From an uncultured Bacteroidales bacterium (GTDB lineage Bacteria; Bacteroidota; Bacteroidia; Bacteroidales; P3): a DNA stretch of 64,000 nucleotides. Shown here piece after piece: positions 7,153-16,524 of this stretch. Where the stretch lies: positions 62,001-126,000 of the forward strand of contig CAMVMX010000003.1 in assembly GCA_947168665.1 (NCBI GenBank), written 5' to 3'. Position 1 is the stretch's first letter, and each line of letters starts with the position of its first letter. Position numbers and translations under genes: made by a program. The notes below the pieces were generated by a model, which saw nothing but the letters and a program-made list of their open reading frames with translations, did no database searches and was not told the DNA's origin.

Positions 7153-8736
7153 ATGAAAAGAACACTTATTTCCCTTTTCTCCCTTATGGGACTTGCTCTG
7201 GCTGTGACTTCCTGTCAGAAGGATGAGGGTGTCGCCCAATTCAATGCAGCCAAGGAGCCTTGCACCTTCCAGGACAGCAAGACCGTTTTGAATGGAGAAG
7301 GAGTAGACTGGGTTGCCGGTGATCAGATTGCTATCTATGGCACTGCCGGTTCCGCCATTTATGAGGCTCAGCCCCAGACCCCTGCTACAACTGCTAACTT
7401 TACACGCGTAAGCGGCAATGCCGGTGACGCCCCCTATACCGCTATCTACCCTGCCAATATCGCTCTTGCCTCTAACAGCGTGCAACTTCCCGCTGTTCAG
7501 AATAGCGTGGATGGCTCTTTGGCCTTTAACCCCATGTTTGCTTCCTCCACCACTGAGGATCTCCTTTTCAGGAACCTCTGCGGTGTTCTGAAAATCACCC
7601 TTCAGAAAGAGAATGTCAATGTGACCCGCATCGATGTTACCACTGATGCCCCCGTCAACGGTATCTACAACATCACTATGAGTGGTGAGGCTCCCACCAT
7701 GAACCTTACTTCCAATGGTACCAACACCGCTTCTTTGGTCTGCGCCAATCCTCAGGACATTTCCAACGGCCACGACTTCTATCTTTATCTTCCCCACAAC
7801 ACCTATCAGTCGATGACCATCGTTGTCACCGCTGAGGATGGCAGCACCTGCACCAAGGCCACCAATTCCTCTTTCCTTGGCCTGAACATCCATCGCAGCG
7901 AAGTGACCGAAATTGTGCTGAATGCCAACAGCCTCAACTTTGTCCCTGCTGAAGATGTTATTCCCGCCGGTGCTATCAATGGTCTTTTCTCCATCAGCGC
8001 TACCCAGCAGGTCTATTTTGCTCAGGGTAACCTCCAGTATGTAGGTGCCACCAGCACTTGGCAGTTTGCCGAGCATCAGTATGATGTTCTTGGCGATGGC
8101 AATGCCAGCCCGAACGCTAACTCCACTATCGACCTGTTCGGTTGGGGTGCCAGCGGTTATGATGGCAAAGTTCCCTACATGACCAGCACTGTCAATACTG
8201 ACTATGCTTTTGGTTATAACAGATATATCGATGGTACTGGTTACGATTGGGGTCATGCCAATGCTATTGTCAATGGTGGCAACGTGGCTGGCCAGTGGTT
8301 CTCGCTGAGCGGTACTCAGATGCGTTATATCTTCCAGGGTCGTGCCAATGCTGACCAACTGCGTGGTGTTGGCAACATCAACGGTGTTCCTGGCGTGATT
8401 CTTCTCCCCGATAACTGGACTCTGCCTGCTGGTATGTCCTTTGTCGCTGGTACTGTCATCCGTGGTGGTAATGGCTACAACGCCAACACTTATGATGCTG
8501 CTGAATGGGCCACAATGGAAGCTGCCGGTGCTGTCTTCCTGCCTGCTGCCGGTCGCCGTTTAGGTGAGATGGTTGACAAAGTTAATGTTGGTGGTTGGTA
8601 TTGGCATTCTTCGAGCAACACCGTCGACAATGCTTCTGCCCACTATTTTGATTTCCGTAGCAACAAAGTCATGGCTACAAACCAGTTCCAGAAACATCAA
8701 GGTTGCGCCGTCCGTCTTGTCTGCATGGCTGAATAA
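7153..8736 (+). CDS. Fimbrillin-like / FISUMP-like surface lipoprotein (paralogue 1)
   Basis: A 527-aa protein. Residues 1-21 form a lipoprotein signal peptide ending in a lipobox cysteine (VTSC), so outer-membrane anchoring is expected. The N-terminal half (about 30-260) has the fimbrillin/Mfa-like pattern W-x-x-GD-x-I-x-I-Y. The C-terminal half has short motifs shared with FISUMP/DUF1566-type C-type-lectin-fold domains: DLFGWG, YDWG, a RYIFQGR segment, GVILLPDNW, AVFLPAAG, YWHSSS and a terminal CAVRLV. The same blocks recur in order in the lipoproteins at 47044-48921 and 49216-50814. T-ending codons are more frequent than in neighbouring genes, which may reflect high expression. It probably forms an operon with the preceding 55-aa peptide. 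A surface adhesin or pilus-tip-like role is inferred. Confidence 0.82.
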   Translation: MKRTLISLFSLMGLALAVTSCQKDEGVAQFNAAKEPCTFQDSKTVLNGEGVDWVAGDQIAIYGTAGSAIYEAQPQTPATTANFTRVSGNAGDAPYTAIYPANIALASNSVQLPAVQNSVDGSLAFNPMFASSTTEDLLFRNLCGVLKITLQKENVNVTRIDVTTDAPVNGIYNITMSGEAPTMNLTSNGTNTASLVCANPQDISNGHDFYLYLPHNTYQSMTIVVTAEDGSTCTKATNSSFLGLNIHRSEVTEIVLNANSLNFVPAEDVIPAGAINGLFSISATQQVYFAQGNLQYVGATSTWQFAEHQYDVLGDGNASPNANSTIDLFGWGASGYDGKVPYMTSTVNTDYAFGYNRYIDGTGYDWGHANAIVNGGNVAGQWFSLSGTQMRYIFQGRANADQLRGVGNINGVPGVILLPDNWTLPAGMSFVAGTVIRGGNGYNANTYDAAEWATMEAAGAVFLPAAGRRLGEMVDKVNVGGWYWHSSSNTVDNASAHYFDFRSNKVMATNQFQKHQGCAVRLVCMAE

Positions 8737-8758
8737 ACCTCTAACTTTGAATTACCCT

Positions 8759-8797
8759 AAGAGGATGCCCACATTGGGGCATCCTCTTTCTCTTTCT
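8759..8797 (+). terminator. Rho-independent terminator after lipoprotein 1
   Basis: GAGGATGCCC (8761-8770) and GGGCATCCTC form a 10-bp perfect stem over a short loop, followed by a T-rich run. It lies 24 bp after the lipoprotein stop. Confidence 0.85.
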
Positions 8798-9063
8798 ATG
8801 TCTGAGGATGCCAAGAACTCTACATAAATGGACCTTGCTTCGTGGTCATGCGATGCATAATAATATTTGGGCATAACTTCATAAAGGCGTCATCAACATT
8901 ACCAACGGTATTGGGACATTATACGTCCCAGATTCAACTTAATGCTACTGTCAAACGGCTTGACTCATTAATTATACCTATCTGCATCAGCAGTGACTAC
9001 AAGTCTACGTGCATCTATTGAAATGCAGCATTGAATTCTGAGCAAAGGATTAAGTTTTTAACC
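8798..9063. other. Convergent intergenic spacer without a gene
   Basis: Sequence between the terminator of the plus-strand lipoprotein and the stop of the minus-strand T9SS cargo gene. No open frame with family resemblance, no promoter consensus and no obvious repeat was seen. Confidence 0.6.
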
Positions 9064-10155
9064 TTAGCGGAGCAGGGTGATGGTCCCTTTTTTTGATTGG
9101 TAGCCAGAGGGGGTAATGCTGTCGCGGTAACGGCAAAGGTATGCGTATGTGCCGGGGCGGCAGGGCTGGCCATGGGTGTCTTTCCCGTCCCAGCCCATTC
9201 CGAGGTGGTCGGTGTGGAAGACAAGTGCCCCGCGCCGGTCGTAAATCCACATTTCGAATTCGGAAATGCCTGTGGTGTGGGGTATAATGGTGTTGTTGGT
9301 TTCGGCATCGGGAGTAAAGACGTTGGGTATATATAGGGCGACACGGCGGAAGGGTATGTCGCGATAGGCTGTGTCCAGACAGGAGGGTGTATAGGCTTCC
9401 ATCATAATGTGGACAGTATCGCCCCAGGATGGGTCGCCATAGAATTCTACCCATTCGCCGTTGGGTTGTTGGCGGACGCCGTTGATATACCAATTTCGTC
9501 CGGCCCATCCTCCCCAGCGGTTCTCGCGTGTGCCGGTGCTGAAATCTTCAAGGATGACGTGCATGTTGTCGTATGTGATTTCGTCGGGGATGACGCGCAT
9601 GGCAGCGGCTACGGGTTCGATGGGGTTGACGGTGATGGTGCACGTTGCGGGGCATTGTGGTGGGTCTTCACGGTAGTCGAGCATGAGGGTGTAGGTGGTG
9701 GGCTGCCGGGGGTTGACGCGCACCCAACTTTGGTCTTCTTGGCCGTTGAGTGTTGAGTCTGGCGGTTCGGCGGACCAGTGGTAGTAGTTGATTTGGGGGT
9801 AGCCCCCAAGGAGGTCATAAGCTACGAAAGGGGTGCAGTGTTTGCGGGCGAAGATGGAGTGTCCTGGAATGGTAAGCACGCTGAGCTTTAGGATGATTAT
9901 GCTGTCACATAGAGTGTCGGTTCGGGGTACGGTGTCAAAGTAAAGGCCCGGATGACTCAGTACGCGGTCACGGTAGATGAGTGAGTCGCCTTCGCAGATT
10001 GTGTCGAATATGCGTACCACAGTGTCGTAGCAGGGGCGCTGGGCGTGCAGCGGTGCTGTTGCCGCGAGGGTGAGAATAATGGGCAAGCAGCGGCAAAGGC
10101 GGGCGAAAGACCGTGGCCGACAGGGGGGAGAGCGGAAGGGCAAGGAGGAGTTCAT
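9064..10155 (-). CDS. T9SS type B (gliding-motility-type, CHU_C) sorting-domain secreted protein
   Basis: A 363-aa protein with an N-terminal signal peptide (hydrophobic ILTLAATAPLHAQ near residue 40; the true start could be internal). Central PKD/Ig-like segments contain acidic and aromatic repeats. The C-terminal ~85 residues are the gliding-motility-associated domain: IPNVFTPDAETNN, then FEMWIYDRRGALVF, W-D-G-K and PGTYAYLCRYRD. That domain directs secretion and surface attachment by the type IX system. The start ATG overlaps the stop of ddl as ATGA. No catalytic domain was recognised, so it may be structural or adhesive. It is the last gene of the dnaE-GSCFA-ddl run. Confidence 0.85.
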   Translation of the reverse strand: MNSSLPFRSPPCRPRSFARLCRCLPIILTLAATAPLHAQRPCYDTVVRIFDTICEGDSLIYRDRVLSHPGLYFDTVPRTDTLCDSIIILKLSVLTIPGHSIFARKHCTPFVAYDLLGGYPQINYYHWSAEPPDSTLNGQEDQSWVRVNPRQPTTYTLMLDYREDPPQCPATCTITVNPIEPVAAAMRVIPDEITYDNMHVILEDFSTGTRENRWGGWAGRNWYINGVRQQPNGEWVEFYGDPSWGDTVHIMMEAYTPSCLDTAYRDIPFRRVALYIPNVFTPDAETNNTIIPHTTGISEFEMWIYDRRGALVFHTDHLGMGWDGKDTHGQPCRPGTYAYLCRYRDSITPSGYQSKKGTITLLR

Positions 10156-11135
10156 AGGCTGCTGTCGATGACGAGTTGGTAAAGTTGCGAGGTGCTGATG
10201 CCCATGGCCCGGGCTTGTTTGGGGACGATACTTTCAGCACTCTGGCCAGGGATAGTGTTGACTTCGAGGAAGTAGAGTTGGCTATTCTGGGTGTCGTAGA
10301 TGTAGTCAAAGCGTACAATGCCGCGGCAGTTCAGCAGGTCGTAGAGTTGAGCGGAGGTGTCCTGTATTTGGCGGGTGAGGGTGTCTGGGCATTGTGCAGG
10401 GGTCACCTCGTTGCTGAAGCCTTCATATTTGGCTTGGTAGTCGAAAAACTCGTGGCCATTTAAGGGGATAATCTCAGTGATCGGGAAGACGAGTTTCTCA
10501 GTCTTGGTGCGGAAGACACCGCAGTCGAACTCACGGCCATTGATGCATTGTTCGACAAGCACCTGGCTGTCCTCGGTAAAAGCCTGTTCGATGGCAGGCA
10601 GGAGCTGGTCTGGTTGTTTGACTTTGGTGGTGGCCACACTGCTGCCTCCTGCTGCGGGTTTCACAAAGAGGGGATAGGTGAGGTTGGCGGCGTCGATTTT
10701 GTCGAGCGAGGCCTGGCTCATGTCGTAGAGAAGAACAGAGGGAGCCACGTTCACTAAGCCGAAGCTTTTGACCACTGGGTTGCAATAGCCTTTGTGGAAC
10801 GTGAGGGCAGAGGTATAGTAGCCGCTGGTGGTGTAGGGGATGCCGAGGGAATCGAAGTAGCCTTGCAGCACTCCGTTCTCGCCGGGGTTGCCGTGGATGA
10901 TGATAAAGGCGAGCTGGAAACGGTCGACTCCGGGGATGGTGAAGTTGTGGCGGTTGACGGGGACGTGTTGGCCGTCGTCGCCCAGGCAGTACCATTCGTG
11001 GCGGTCAACTACGATTTTGTAGATATTGTATTTCTGGTGGTCGAGGCTGTCGTATACTTGGCATCCGCTGAGGATGGAGATGTCATGTTCGCCTGAATAG
11101 CCTCCCATAACGAGGGCGATGTTGGGTTTGCTCAT
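10152..11135 (-). CDS. ddl: D-alanine--D-alanine ligase
   Basis: A 327-aa ATP-grasp enzyme joining two D-alanines for peptidoglycan precursors in the cytoplasm. N-terminal GGYSGEHDIS is the substrate-binding loop. KPAAGGSSVATTKV near the middle matches the ATP-grasp lysine and glycine-rich loop. The C-terminal FLEVNTIPGQS carries the Mg-binding Glu/Asn and the D-Ala-binding segment. The open frame extends 56 codons upstream, but the start chosen is ATG 11133-11135. It overlaps the GSCFA stop by 4 bp and gives the family-typical N-terminus. The 3' end overlaps the T9SS cargo gene. Confidence 0.93.
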   Translation of the reverse strand: MSKPNIALVMGGYSGEHDISILSGCQVYDSLDHQKYNIYKIVVDRHEWYCLGDDGQHVPVNRHNFTIPGVDRFQLAFIIIHGNPGENGVLQGYFDSLGIPYTTSGYYTSALTFHKGYCNPVVKSFGLVNVAPSVLLYDMSQASLDKIDAANLTYPLFVKPAAGGSSVATTKVKQPDQLLPAIEQAFTEDSQVLVEQCINGREFDCGVFRTKTEKLVFPITEIIPLNGHEFFDYQAKYEGFSNEVTPAQCPDTLTRQIQDTSAQLYDLLNCRGIVRFDYIYDTQNSQLYFLEVNTIPGQSAESIVPKQARAMGISTSQLYQLVIDSSL

Positions 11136-12049
11136 AGTGTGTCGGTTTGTTTTTGTTTTTTTGTGTTGTTTATGATGGGGCGGTGCGCGGTGCGCAAGGC
11201 GGCTTTGGTGTGCAGTATGTTTTGCTGTTGGGTAGAAGGGGACATGTAGGTGTCTTGGAAGTGCTGCCACACGATGTCGACAGCCAGATCGGAGGGGTGG
11301 CACATGTCGCGGGCATAGTATCGGTAGTCGCGCAGTTGGTCGTTGAGTATTTCATAGGCGGGGAAGTATTCGAATGGGGCTGTGGACGTGCAGGGAGCCT
11401 TGTTGGTCAGCAAGGCATCTACAGCCAGCAGGAGGGTGCTTTTGCTCAGCTGGTTGGCGTGTAGGCCGTCGGCCAGGTGGCGGATGGGGCTGACGGTGAA
11501 GACCACGGGGCAGCCAAGTTCCGCCAGCCGGTGAAGCAGCGGCAGCCAGATGTCGACAATCTGGGCCACGGTGAGTCGCGAGCGGGTGAAGTGTTGGGGC
11601 GGCACTTTGTGGCAGTTGGCCACGATGCGCCCCTGGCAGGGGCCGGAGGCGAGGGTATATACATAGGCCGTGCCGAAAGTGATGAGCAGGACGGGGCGTT
11701 TCTGCATTTGCCCGTGTGCAAGGTGGATAGCTTGGTTGCAGTTTTGCAGACAGATGTTGCGGTCTGGGTGGGAGAAGCGGCTGTGGTGCATCCACGAGTG
11801 CCACACGCCTTGGCACTGGATGGTCCAGGAGGCATCGATTTCGCGGTCGTCCAGGGCATGGGTGAGGGCCAGGGCGATAGAGTAGGGATTATAGAGGGTG
11901 CCGAAGGGGTTGCAGACAATGTCATGCCCCGCCGCCTGGAGTTTGAGTCCAATATGGTCGGCAAAGCAGGAGCCGAAGGTAATAAGAGGGGTACCGTGGC
12001 TGATGCTGAGGGTTGTGGTGCCGATGGCGACGGGGGTGTTGAGTAACAT
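11132..12049 (-). CDS. GSCFA domain-containing protein
   Basis: A 305-aa protein. The name-giving motif G-S-C-F-A is at residues 26-30 (ITFGSCFADHIG). Further conserved blocks are FGTLYNP, W-H-S-W-MHHSRFSH, LLITFGTAYVY and FTVSPIRHLADG. The motif spacing resembles SGNH/GDSL hydrolases: GSCFA with the nucleophile Ser, TFGTA, and a late D-x-x-H-like MCHPSD. GSCFA proteins (PF08885) are of unknown reaction. In Bacteroidota they are often next to cell-wall genes, which fits the 4-bp overlap with ddl here. A role in envelope polymer esterification or de-esterification is inferred. Confidence 0.88.
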   Translation of the reverse strand: MLLNTPVAIGTTTLSISHGTPLITFGSCFADHIGLKLQAAGHDIVCNPFGTLYNPYSIALALTHALDDREIDASWTIQCQGVWHSWMHHSRFSHPDRNICLQNCNQAIHLAHGQMQKRPVLLITFGTAYVYTLASGPCQGRIVANCHKVPPQHFTRSRLTVAQIVDIWLPLLHRLAELGCPVVFTVSPIRHLADGLHANQLSKSTLLLAVDALLTNKAPCTSTAPFEYFPAYEILNDQLRDYRYYARDMCHPSDLAVDIVWQHFQDTYMSPSTQQQNILHTKAALRTAHRPIINNTKKQKQTDTL

Positions 12050-12062
12050 GGCAGTATATGTG

Positions 12063-15000
12063 TTAGAATGTGGCGGCCAATGGTTTTACATCGGTCAGGT
12101 TAGGCATCTGCGAAAGGGCCAGCAGCATGTCGCGTGGGTTGACAAGGAGGTCGCGTGTCTTCATGGTGAGGTGCAACCCGCTGGATGGGTCTATTACCAT
12201 GGCTTCCATGGGGGTCTTGCCCTTGTGTTTCTTGGCCAAGCTTTGCAGCTCACGGCAGAAGGGGTCGGATATATCGGCCAGATTGATAGTGAAGCGGATG
12301 AGTTTGGTCTTGTGTTCAAGCACCTCGCTGAGCAGTGTGATGCTGGAGATTTTCAGCGTGGGCTTTGATTGATACATGGTGCCGTCTTCCAGTTGGCGCG
12401 AGAATTGGCGGAAAGCTCCTTGGATGAATATGAATTGGTCTTTCTCAAAGAAGCTCTTGAATTTGAGATATTCGCCTTTGAAGAGGCGCAAGTTGTAGGC
12501 TCCGCTGTAGTCCTCGACGGTCAGGATGCCGTATGGGTCGCCGTTCTTGGGTGATATGCCGCTTTTGGCGTCGGTCACGATGCCGCCAAAGCGGAGCTCT
12601 TTTCCTATGAGCGAAGAGGGGTCAGCCAGCTCGGCACACTGCGTGTTGGTGAAATGGGTCATCTCGAAACGGTAGTCGTCGAGTGGATGGCCGCTGAGGT
12701 AAAGCCCAATCACGCTGAACTCCTCGCGGCAGCGTTCCACCACGCTCCATTCCTCGCACTGGGGTATATCCGGGTGGGAGTCCTGCTTGATTTCGTCGCT
12801 CATGTCGAAGATAGACATCTGGGCAGTGTCAGCATTCTGGCGGTTGTGTAGTGCCCAGCGCATCAGTTTTTCGAGATAAGTGGGGGCTGTCGGGATGTTG
12901 CCCTCGCGGTAGAAATACTGGGCGCGGTGCATAGGCCCGATGCCGTCGAAGGCGCCAGCCTTGACAAGGACTTCAATATTCTTGCGGTTGACGGAGCGGA
13001 TGTCCACCCGCTCCAGCAGGTCGAAGATGTCGGTATAGGGGCCGTGCTTCTCGCGCTCGGAGATGATGGCGTCGGCTGCTGCCTCGCCCATGCCGCTGAT
13101 GGCCTGCAGCCCGAATCGTATCTGACCCTTGCTGTTGACGGAGAAGTCCATGTCCGACTCGTTGATGGACGGCGGCAGGATTTCGAGGCCATGCCTGCGG
13201 CAGTCGTCCATCAACTCGGTGGTGCGCTTTATATCGCTCTGGCCACTGGTCATCACGGCGGCCATATACTCGGCAGGGTAGTGGGCTTTGAGATAGGCCG
13301 TCTGGTAGGCCACCCATGAGTAGCAGGTGGCGTGCGACTTGTTGAAGGCATAGGAGGCAAATTTCTTCCAGTCCTCCCATATCTTGTGCAACTTGTCCTT
13401 GGGGTGGCCGTTGGCCTCGCCGCCTTTGTAGAAGAGCACCTCCAGTTCGTTCATCTTCTCAATCTGCTTTTTGCCCATGGCTTTGCGCAGGGTGTCGCTC
13501 TGGCCGCGGGTGAAGCCGGCCAGCTGGCGGCTCAGAAGCATCACCTGCTCCTGGTAGACGGTGATTCCGTAGGTGTCCTTCAGGTATTTCTCCATGCAGG
13601 GAATGTCATACTCGATGGGTTTGCGGCCCTGCTTGCGGTCGATAAAGTCGGGTATATAATCCATTGGGCCCGGACGGTAGAGGGCGTTCATGGCTATGAG
13701 GTCCTCAAACACATGGGGCTCCAGCTCGCGCAAGTACTTCTGCATGCCGGCCGACTCAAACTGGAACGTCCCCACCGTGTTGCCCTCGCAGAAGAGTTTG
13801 TAGGTGGCCTCGTCGTCGATAGGCAGATGGTCAATGTCGATGTCCACATCGTGGTTCTTCTTGATCATCTTCAGGGCGTTCTTGATGATGGTGAGGTTCT
13901 TCAGTCCAAGGAAGTCCATCTTGATCAGTCCCACCGTCTCCACCACATGGCCGTCATACTGTGTCACCAGCACATCCTGTTTCGACTCCTTGTCATAGAT
14001 GGTGCACACGGGGGCTATGTTCGTCAAGTCGTCGGCGCCGATAATCACGCCGCAGGCGTGGATGCCCACCTGGCGGTTTGTGTCCTCCAGCTCGGCGGCA
14101 TAGGTGAGCATGTTTTTCAGCTCGTCGTTGCCGGGGTCTTCCATTATGTGGCGCAGCTCGGGCACATACTTGTAGCAGTTCACCAGGTTCACTTTGGGCG
14201 ACTTGCCTTTCTCGTCCTTGATATTGTCGGGGAAGGAGCGGTCAGGTATATACTCCTTGAGCTTGTTGACGGTGGGGAGGTCTATCTTCTCCACGCGTCC
14301 CACGTCGGCAATGGCGCTCTTGGTGGCCATGGTGCCGTAGGTGATGATGTGGGCCACCTTCTCCTTGCCGTACTTCTCCGTAATCCAGTCCAGCACCCGG
14401 CCGCGGCCAGCATCGTCAAAGTCCACGTCGATATCGGGCAGCGATATGCGGTCCGGATTGAGGAAACGCTCAAACAGGAGGTCATACTTCAGCGGGTCGA
14501 TGTCGGTAATCCACAAGCAGTAGGCCACCACGCTGCCGGCCGCCGAGCCACGTCCCGGACCCACGCTCACGCCCAGCTCCTCGCGCGCCCCGCGGATATA
14601 GTCGGCCACGATGAGGAAATAGCCCGGGAATCCCATCGTCTTGATGGTGTGCAGCTCGAAGACGATACGCTCCCGCTGCTCGTCGGTGAGGGCGGCCTTG
14701 ATGGCCATCGGGTCCGAGGTGGCGGACAACTCCGTGTGGTCGGCCAAATAGCGTTTCCGGGCTCCCTCCCACACCAGCCGCTCCAGGTAGTCGGCCTCGA
14801 ACTTTATGCGGTACAGCTTGTTGTAGCCTCCAAGCTTCTTTATTTTCTTTTCGGCATCGGCCTGGCTCAACACCACCTCGTGCTTCTCGTTCTGCGTAAA
14901 CTCATCGAAAAGCTCTTTCTCCGTGATGCGGCTGCGGTACTCCGCCTCGCTGCCGAAACTGGCCGGTATGTCAAACATCGGCATGATAGGGTCGCTGTTG

Positions 15001-16004
15001 ATGCTGTACACCTCCACCTTGTCGGCCACCTCCATAGTGTTCTCCAGCGCTTCGGGCAGGTCGGCAAAAATCGCCGCCATCTCGTCAGGGGTTTTCAGCC
15101 ACTCCTGCTTCGTGTAGTGCAGACGGTCGGGGTCGGCATAGTCCTTCTGTGTGGCCAAGCAAATCAGGTGGTCGTGGGCCTCGCCGTGTTCCTCCTCCAC
15201 AAAATGCACATCGTTGGTGGCCACCAGCTTTATGTTGTGCTTCCGCGCCAGCTCTATCAGCACCGGGTTCACCTTCTCCTGCATGGCAAAGGTCTGCCGG
15301 TTGGCGTTGGGCTTGTCGGTCCGGTGGCGCTGCAGCTCGATGTAGTAGTCATCGCCGAACACTCGCTTGAACCACAGCACAGCCCGCTCCGCCCCCTCGA
15401 GGTCGCCCTTCATAATCAGCTGCGGAATCTCGCCGCCCAGGCAGGCCGAGCACACAATCAGCCCCTCGTGGTACTGCTCCAGCACATTATGGTCAATTCT
15501 CGGACGGCTGTAGAAACCGTCGGTATAGGCTATCGAGGCCAGCTTGCAGAGCGAGTGGTAACCCTTCAGATTCTTGGCCAGCAGGATGAGGTGGTAGCCA
15601 CTGCTGTCCACAATGCGGTCGCGTCCCGTCTCAGGGTTTATCTCCTTCACGTCCTTATCCTTGTCATACAGCGTGCGGCGGGCGCAGTAGGCCTCCGTGC
15701 CGATGATGGGTTTGAACAGTTGTCCCCGCAGTTGCTCTATCTTGTACTCTGCCTCCTGCTTCTCTTCGGGGGTGGCGCCGTCGTTCTTCAGCACCGCCTC
15801 CTGCTCCTTTATCTGGTCCTTCACCTTGCCGTTCTCCTTCTCAATGGTGTCGACAAAATCCTTGATGCCGAACATGTTGCCGTGGTCGGTCAAGGCCATG
15901 GCATACATGCCGTTCTTTTTGGCCTTTTTGATCAAGTCGCCAATCTTCGACATGCCGTCAAGCATCGAGTAGTGTGAGTGAACATGCAAGTGGGTGAAAT
16001 TCAT
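12063..16004 (-). CDS. dnaE: DNA polymerase III subunit alpha
   Basis: A 1313-aa replicative polymerase catalytic subunit. The N-terminal PHP domain begins with HLHVHSHYS and TDHGNMFG. The polymerase core has the GPGRGSAAGS loop and the catalytic LPDIDVDFDD motif near residue 515. The finger region and a helix-hairpin-helix follow. The C-terminal OB fold begins around GGIVTDAK with ILTVEDYSG. The length is normal for DnaE1-type enzymes with a short C-terminal tail. It is the first gene of an operon with GSCFA and ddl (13-bp gap to GSCFA). A TATATTTG promoter element lies about 38 bp before the ATG. Long antisense open frames over this gene are composition artefacts. Confidence 0.97.
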   Translation of the reverse strand: MNFTHLHVHSHYSMLDGMSKIGDLIKKAKKNGMYAMALTDHGNMFGIKDFVDTIEKENGKVKDQIKEQEAVLKNDGATPEEKQEAEYKIEQLRGQLFKPIIGTEAYCARRTLYDKDKDVKEINPETGRDRIVDSSGYHLILLAKNLKGYHSLCKLASIAYTDGFYSRPRIDHNVLEQYHEGLIVCSACLGGEIPQLIMKGDLEGAERAVLWFKRVFGDDYYIELQRHRTDKPNANRQTFAMQEKVNPVLIELARKHNIKLVATNDVHFVEEEHGEAHDHLICLATQKDYADPDRLHYTKQEWLKTPDEMAAIFADLPEALENTMEVADKVEVYSINSDPIMPMFDIPASFGSEAEYRSRITEKELFDEFTQNEKHEVVLSQADAEKKIKKLGGYNKLYRIKFEADYLERLVWEGARKRYLADHTELSATSDPMAIKAALTDEQRERIVFELHTIKTMGFPGYFLIVADYIRGAREELGVSVGPGRGSAAGSVVAYCLWITDIDPLKYDLLFERFLNPDRISLPDIDVDFDDAGRGRVLDWITEKYGKEKVAHIITYGTMATKSAIADVGRVEKIDLPTVNKLKEYIPDRSFPDNIKDEKGKSPKVNLVNCYKYVPELRHIMEDPGNDELKNMLTYAAELEDTNRQVGIHACGVIIGADDLTNIAPVCTIYDKESKQDVLVTQYDGHVVETVGLIKMDFLGLKNLTIIKNALKMIKKNHDVDIDIDHLPIDDEATYKLFCEGNTVGTFQFESAGMQKYLRELEPHVFEDLIAMNALYRPGPMDYIPDFIDRKQGRKPIEYDIPCMEKYLKDTYGITVYQEQVMLLSRQLAGFTRGQSDTLRKAMGKKQIEKMNELEVLFYKGGEANGHPKDKLHKIWEDWKKFASYAFNKSHATCYSWVAYQTAYLKAHYPAEYMAAVMTSGQSDIKRTTELMDDCRRHGLEILPPSINESDMDFSVNSKGQIRFGLQAISGMGEAAADAIISEREKHGPYTDIFDLLERVDIRSVNRKNIEVLVKAGAFDGIGPMHRAQYFYREGNIPTAPTYLEKLMRWALHNRQNADTAQMSIFDMSDEIKQDSHPDIPQCEEWSVVERCREEFSVIGLYLSGHPLDDYRFEMTHFTNTQCAELADPSSLIGKELRFGGIVTDAKSGISPKNGDPYGILTVEDYSGAYNLRLFKGEYLKFKSFFEKDQFIFIQGAFRQFSRQLEDGTMYQSKPTLKISSITLLSEVLEHKTKLIRFTINLADISDPFCRELQSLAKKHKGKTPMEAMVIDPSSGLHLTMKTRDLLVNPRDMLLALSQMPNLTDVKPLAATF

Positions 16005-16041
16005 ATCAGTATATAATAAAAGCGTTCAACAATCTATGTTG

Positions 16042-16049
16042 CAAATATA
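16042..16049 (-). promoter_or_regulatory. Promoter -7 element (TATATTTG) of dnaE
   Basis: Minus-strand TATATTTG followed by CAACATAG, about 38 bp upstream of the dnaE ATG. It matches TAnnTTTG. Confidence 0.65.
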
Positions 16050-16493
16050 CACAAAAAAATCCACACAGCGACAATCCGCAATCTCAAAAAAAATGACCCG
16101 CCGCACCCCCTTCTGCAACGGCTCTGCACCCGGGCCGCCTACCCCCTCCTTCTGCACCACGTCCGTTCCTTTTCACCACTCCATATATTCTTTCTGATAA
16201 ACAAAGTAGAAACCAAGTAGAAACAAACAAGAAACGAAATAGAAAATAAATGGCTTCCGAGAATGGCGAGACGATGGTTCCTGTGCCGGGCTGCTTTTTT
16301 ACCAAGTTTGAAGCGGTTGAGTATCAGTAGTCTCAGATGGCACGGTGCAGGGTTGTCGAAACGCATACTTACCTCCGTTCCAAGGGGATGCGACACCGAG
16401 AATGGTTGGCAGAAAGCAGTCGTGCTCTGCAATAGAGCGGTTGGAGAATGGGGGATTGGGCTATTCTCCTTTCATCAATTACAAAAAAAACAG

Positions 16494-16501
16494 TATCTTT
16501 G
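16494..16501 (+). promoter_or_regulatory. Promoter -7 element (TATCTTTG) of the DUF3089 lipoprotein
   Basis: TATCTTTG, preceded by an A8 tract and followed 24 bp later by the ATG at 16525, matches TAnnTTTG. It supports the internal start over the longer open frame. Confidence 0.65.
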
Positions 16502-16524
16502 CATTATCAACAATACAACAGGTT

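Larger units (their letters stand above)
16005..16524. other. Divergent intergenic region between dnaE and the DUF3089 lipoprotein, holding both promoters
   Basis: About 520 bp. At the left is the minus-strand element TATATTTG (16042-16049) for dnaE; at the right the plus-strand element TATCTTTG (16494-16501) for the lipoprotein. The middle (16090-16480) has no supported gene. The open frame extending upstream of the lipoprotein start lacks a plausible N-terminus. Confidence 0.6.

Noticed and set aside
7153..8736. Complete diversity-generating retroelement
   Set aside because: The C-terminal lectin-like blocks suggest a target type, but there is no reverse transcriptase, accessory protein or template repeat in the window.
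13332..15977. 881-codon open frame antisense to dnaE
   Set aside because: It exactly mirrors the high-confidence dnaE gene, has His/Val/Leu-rich composition typical of antisense frames in GC-rich DNA, and shows no domain or promoter.
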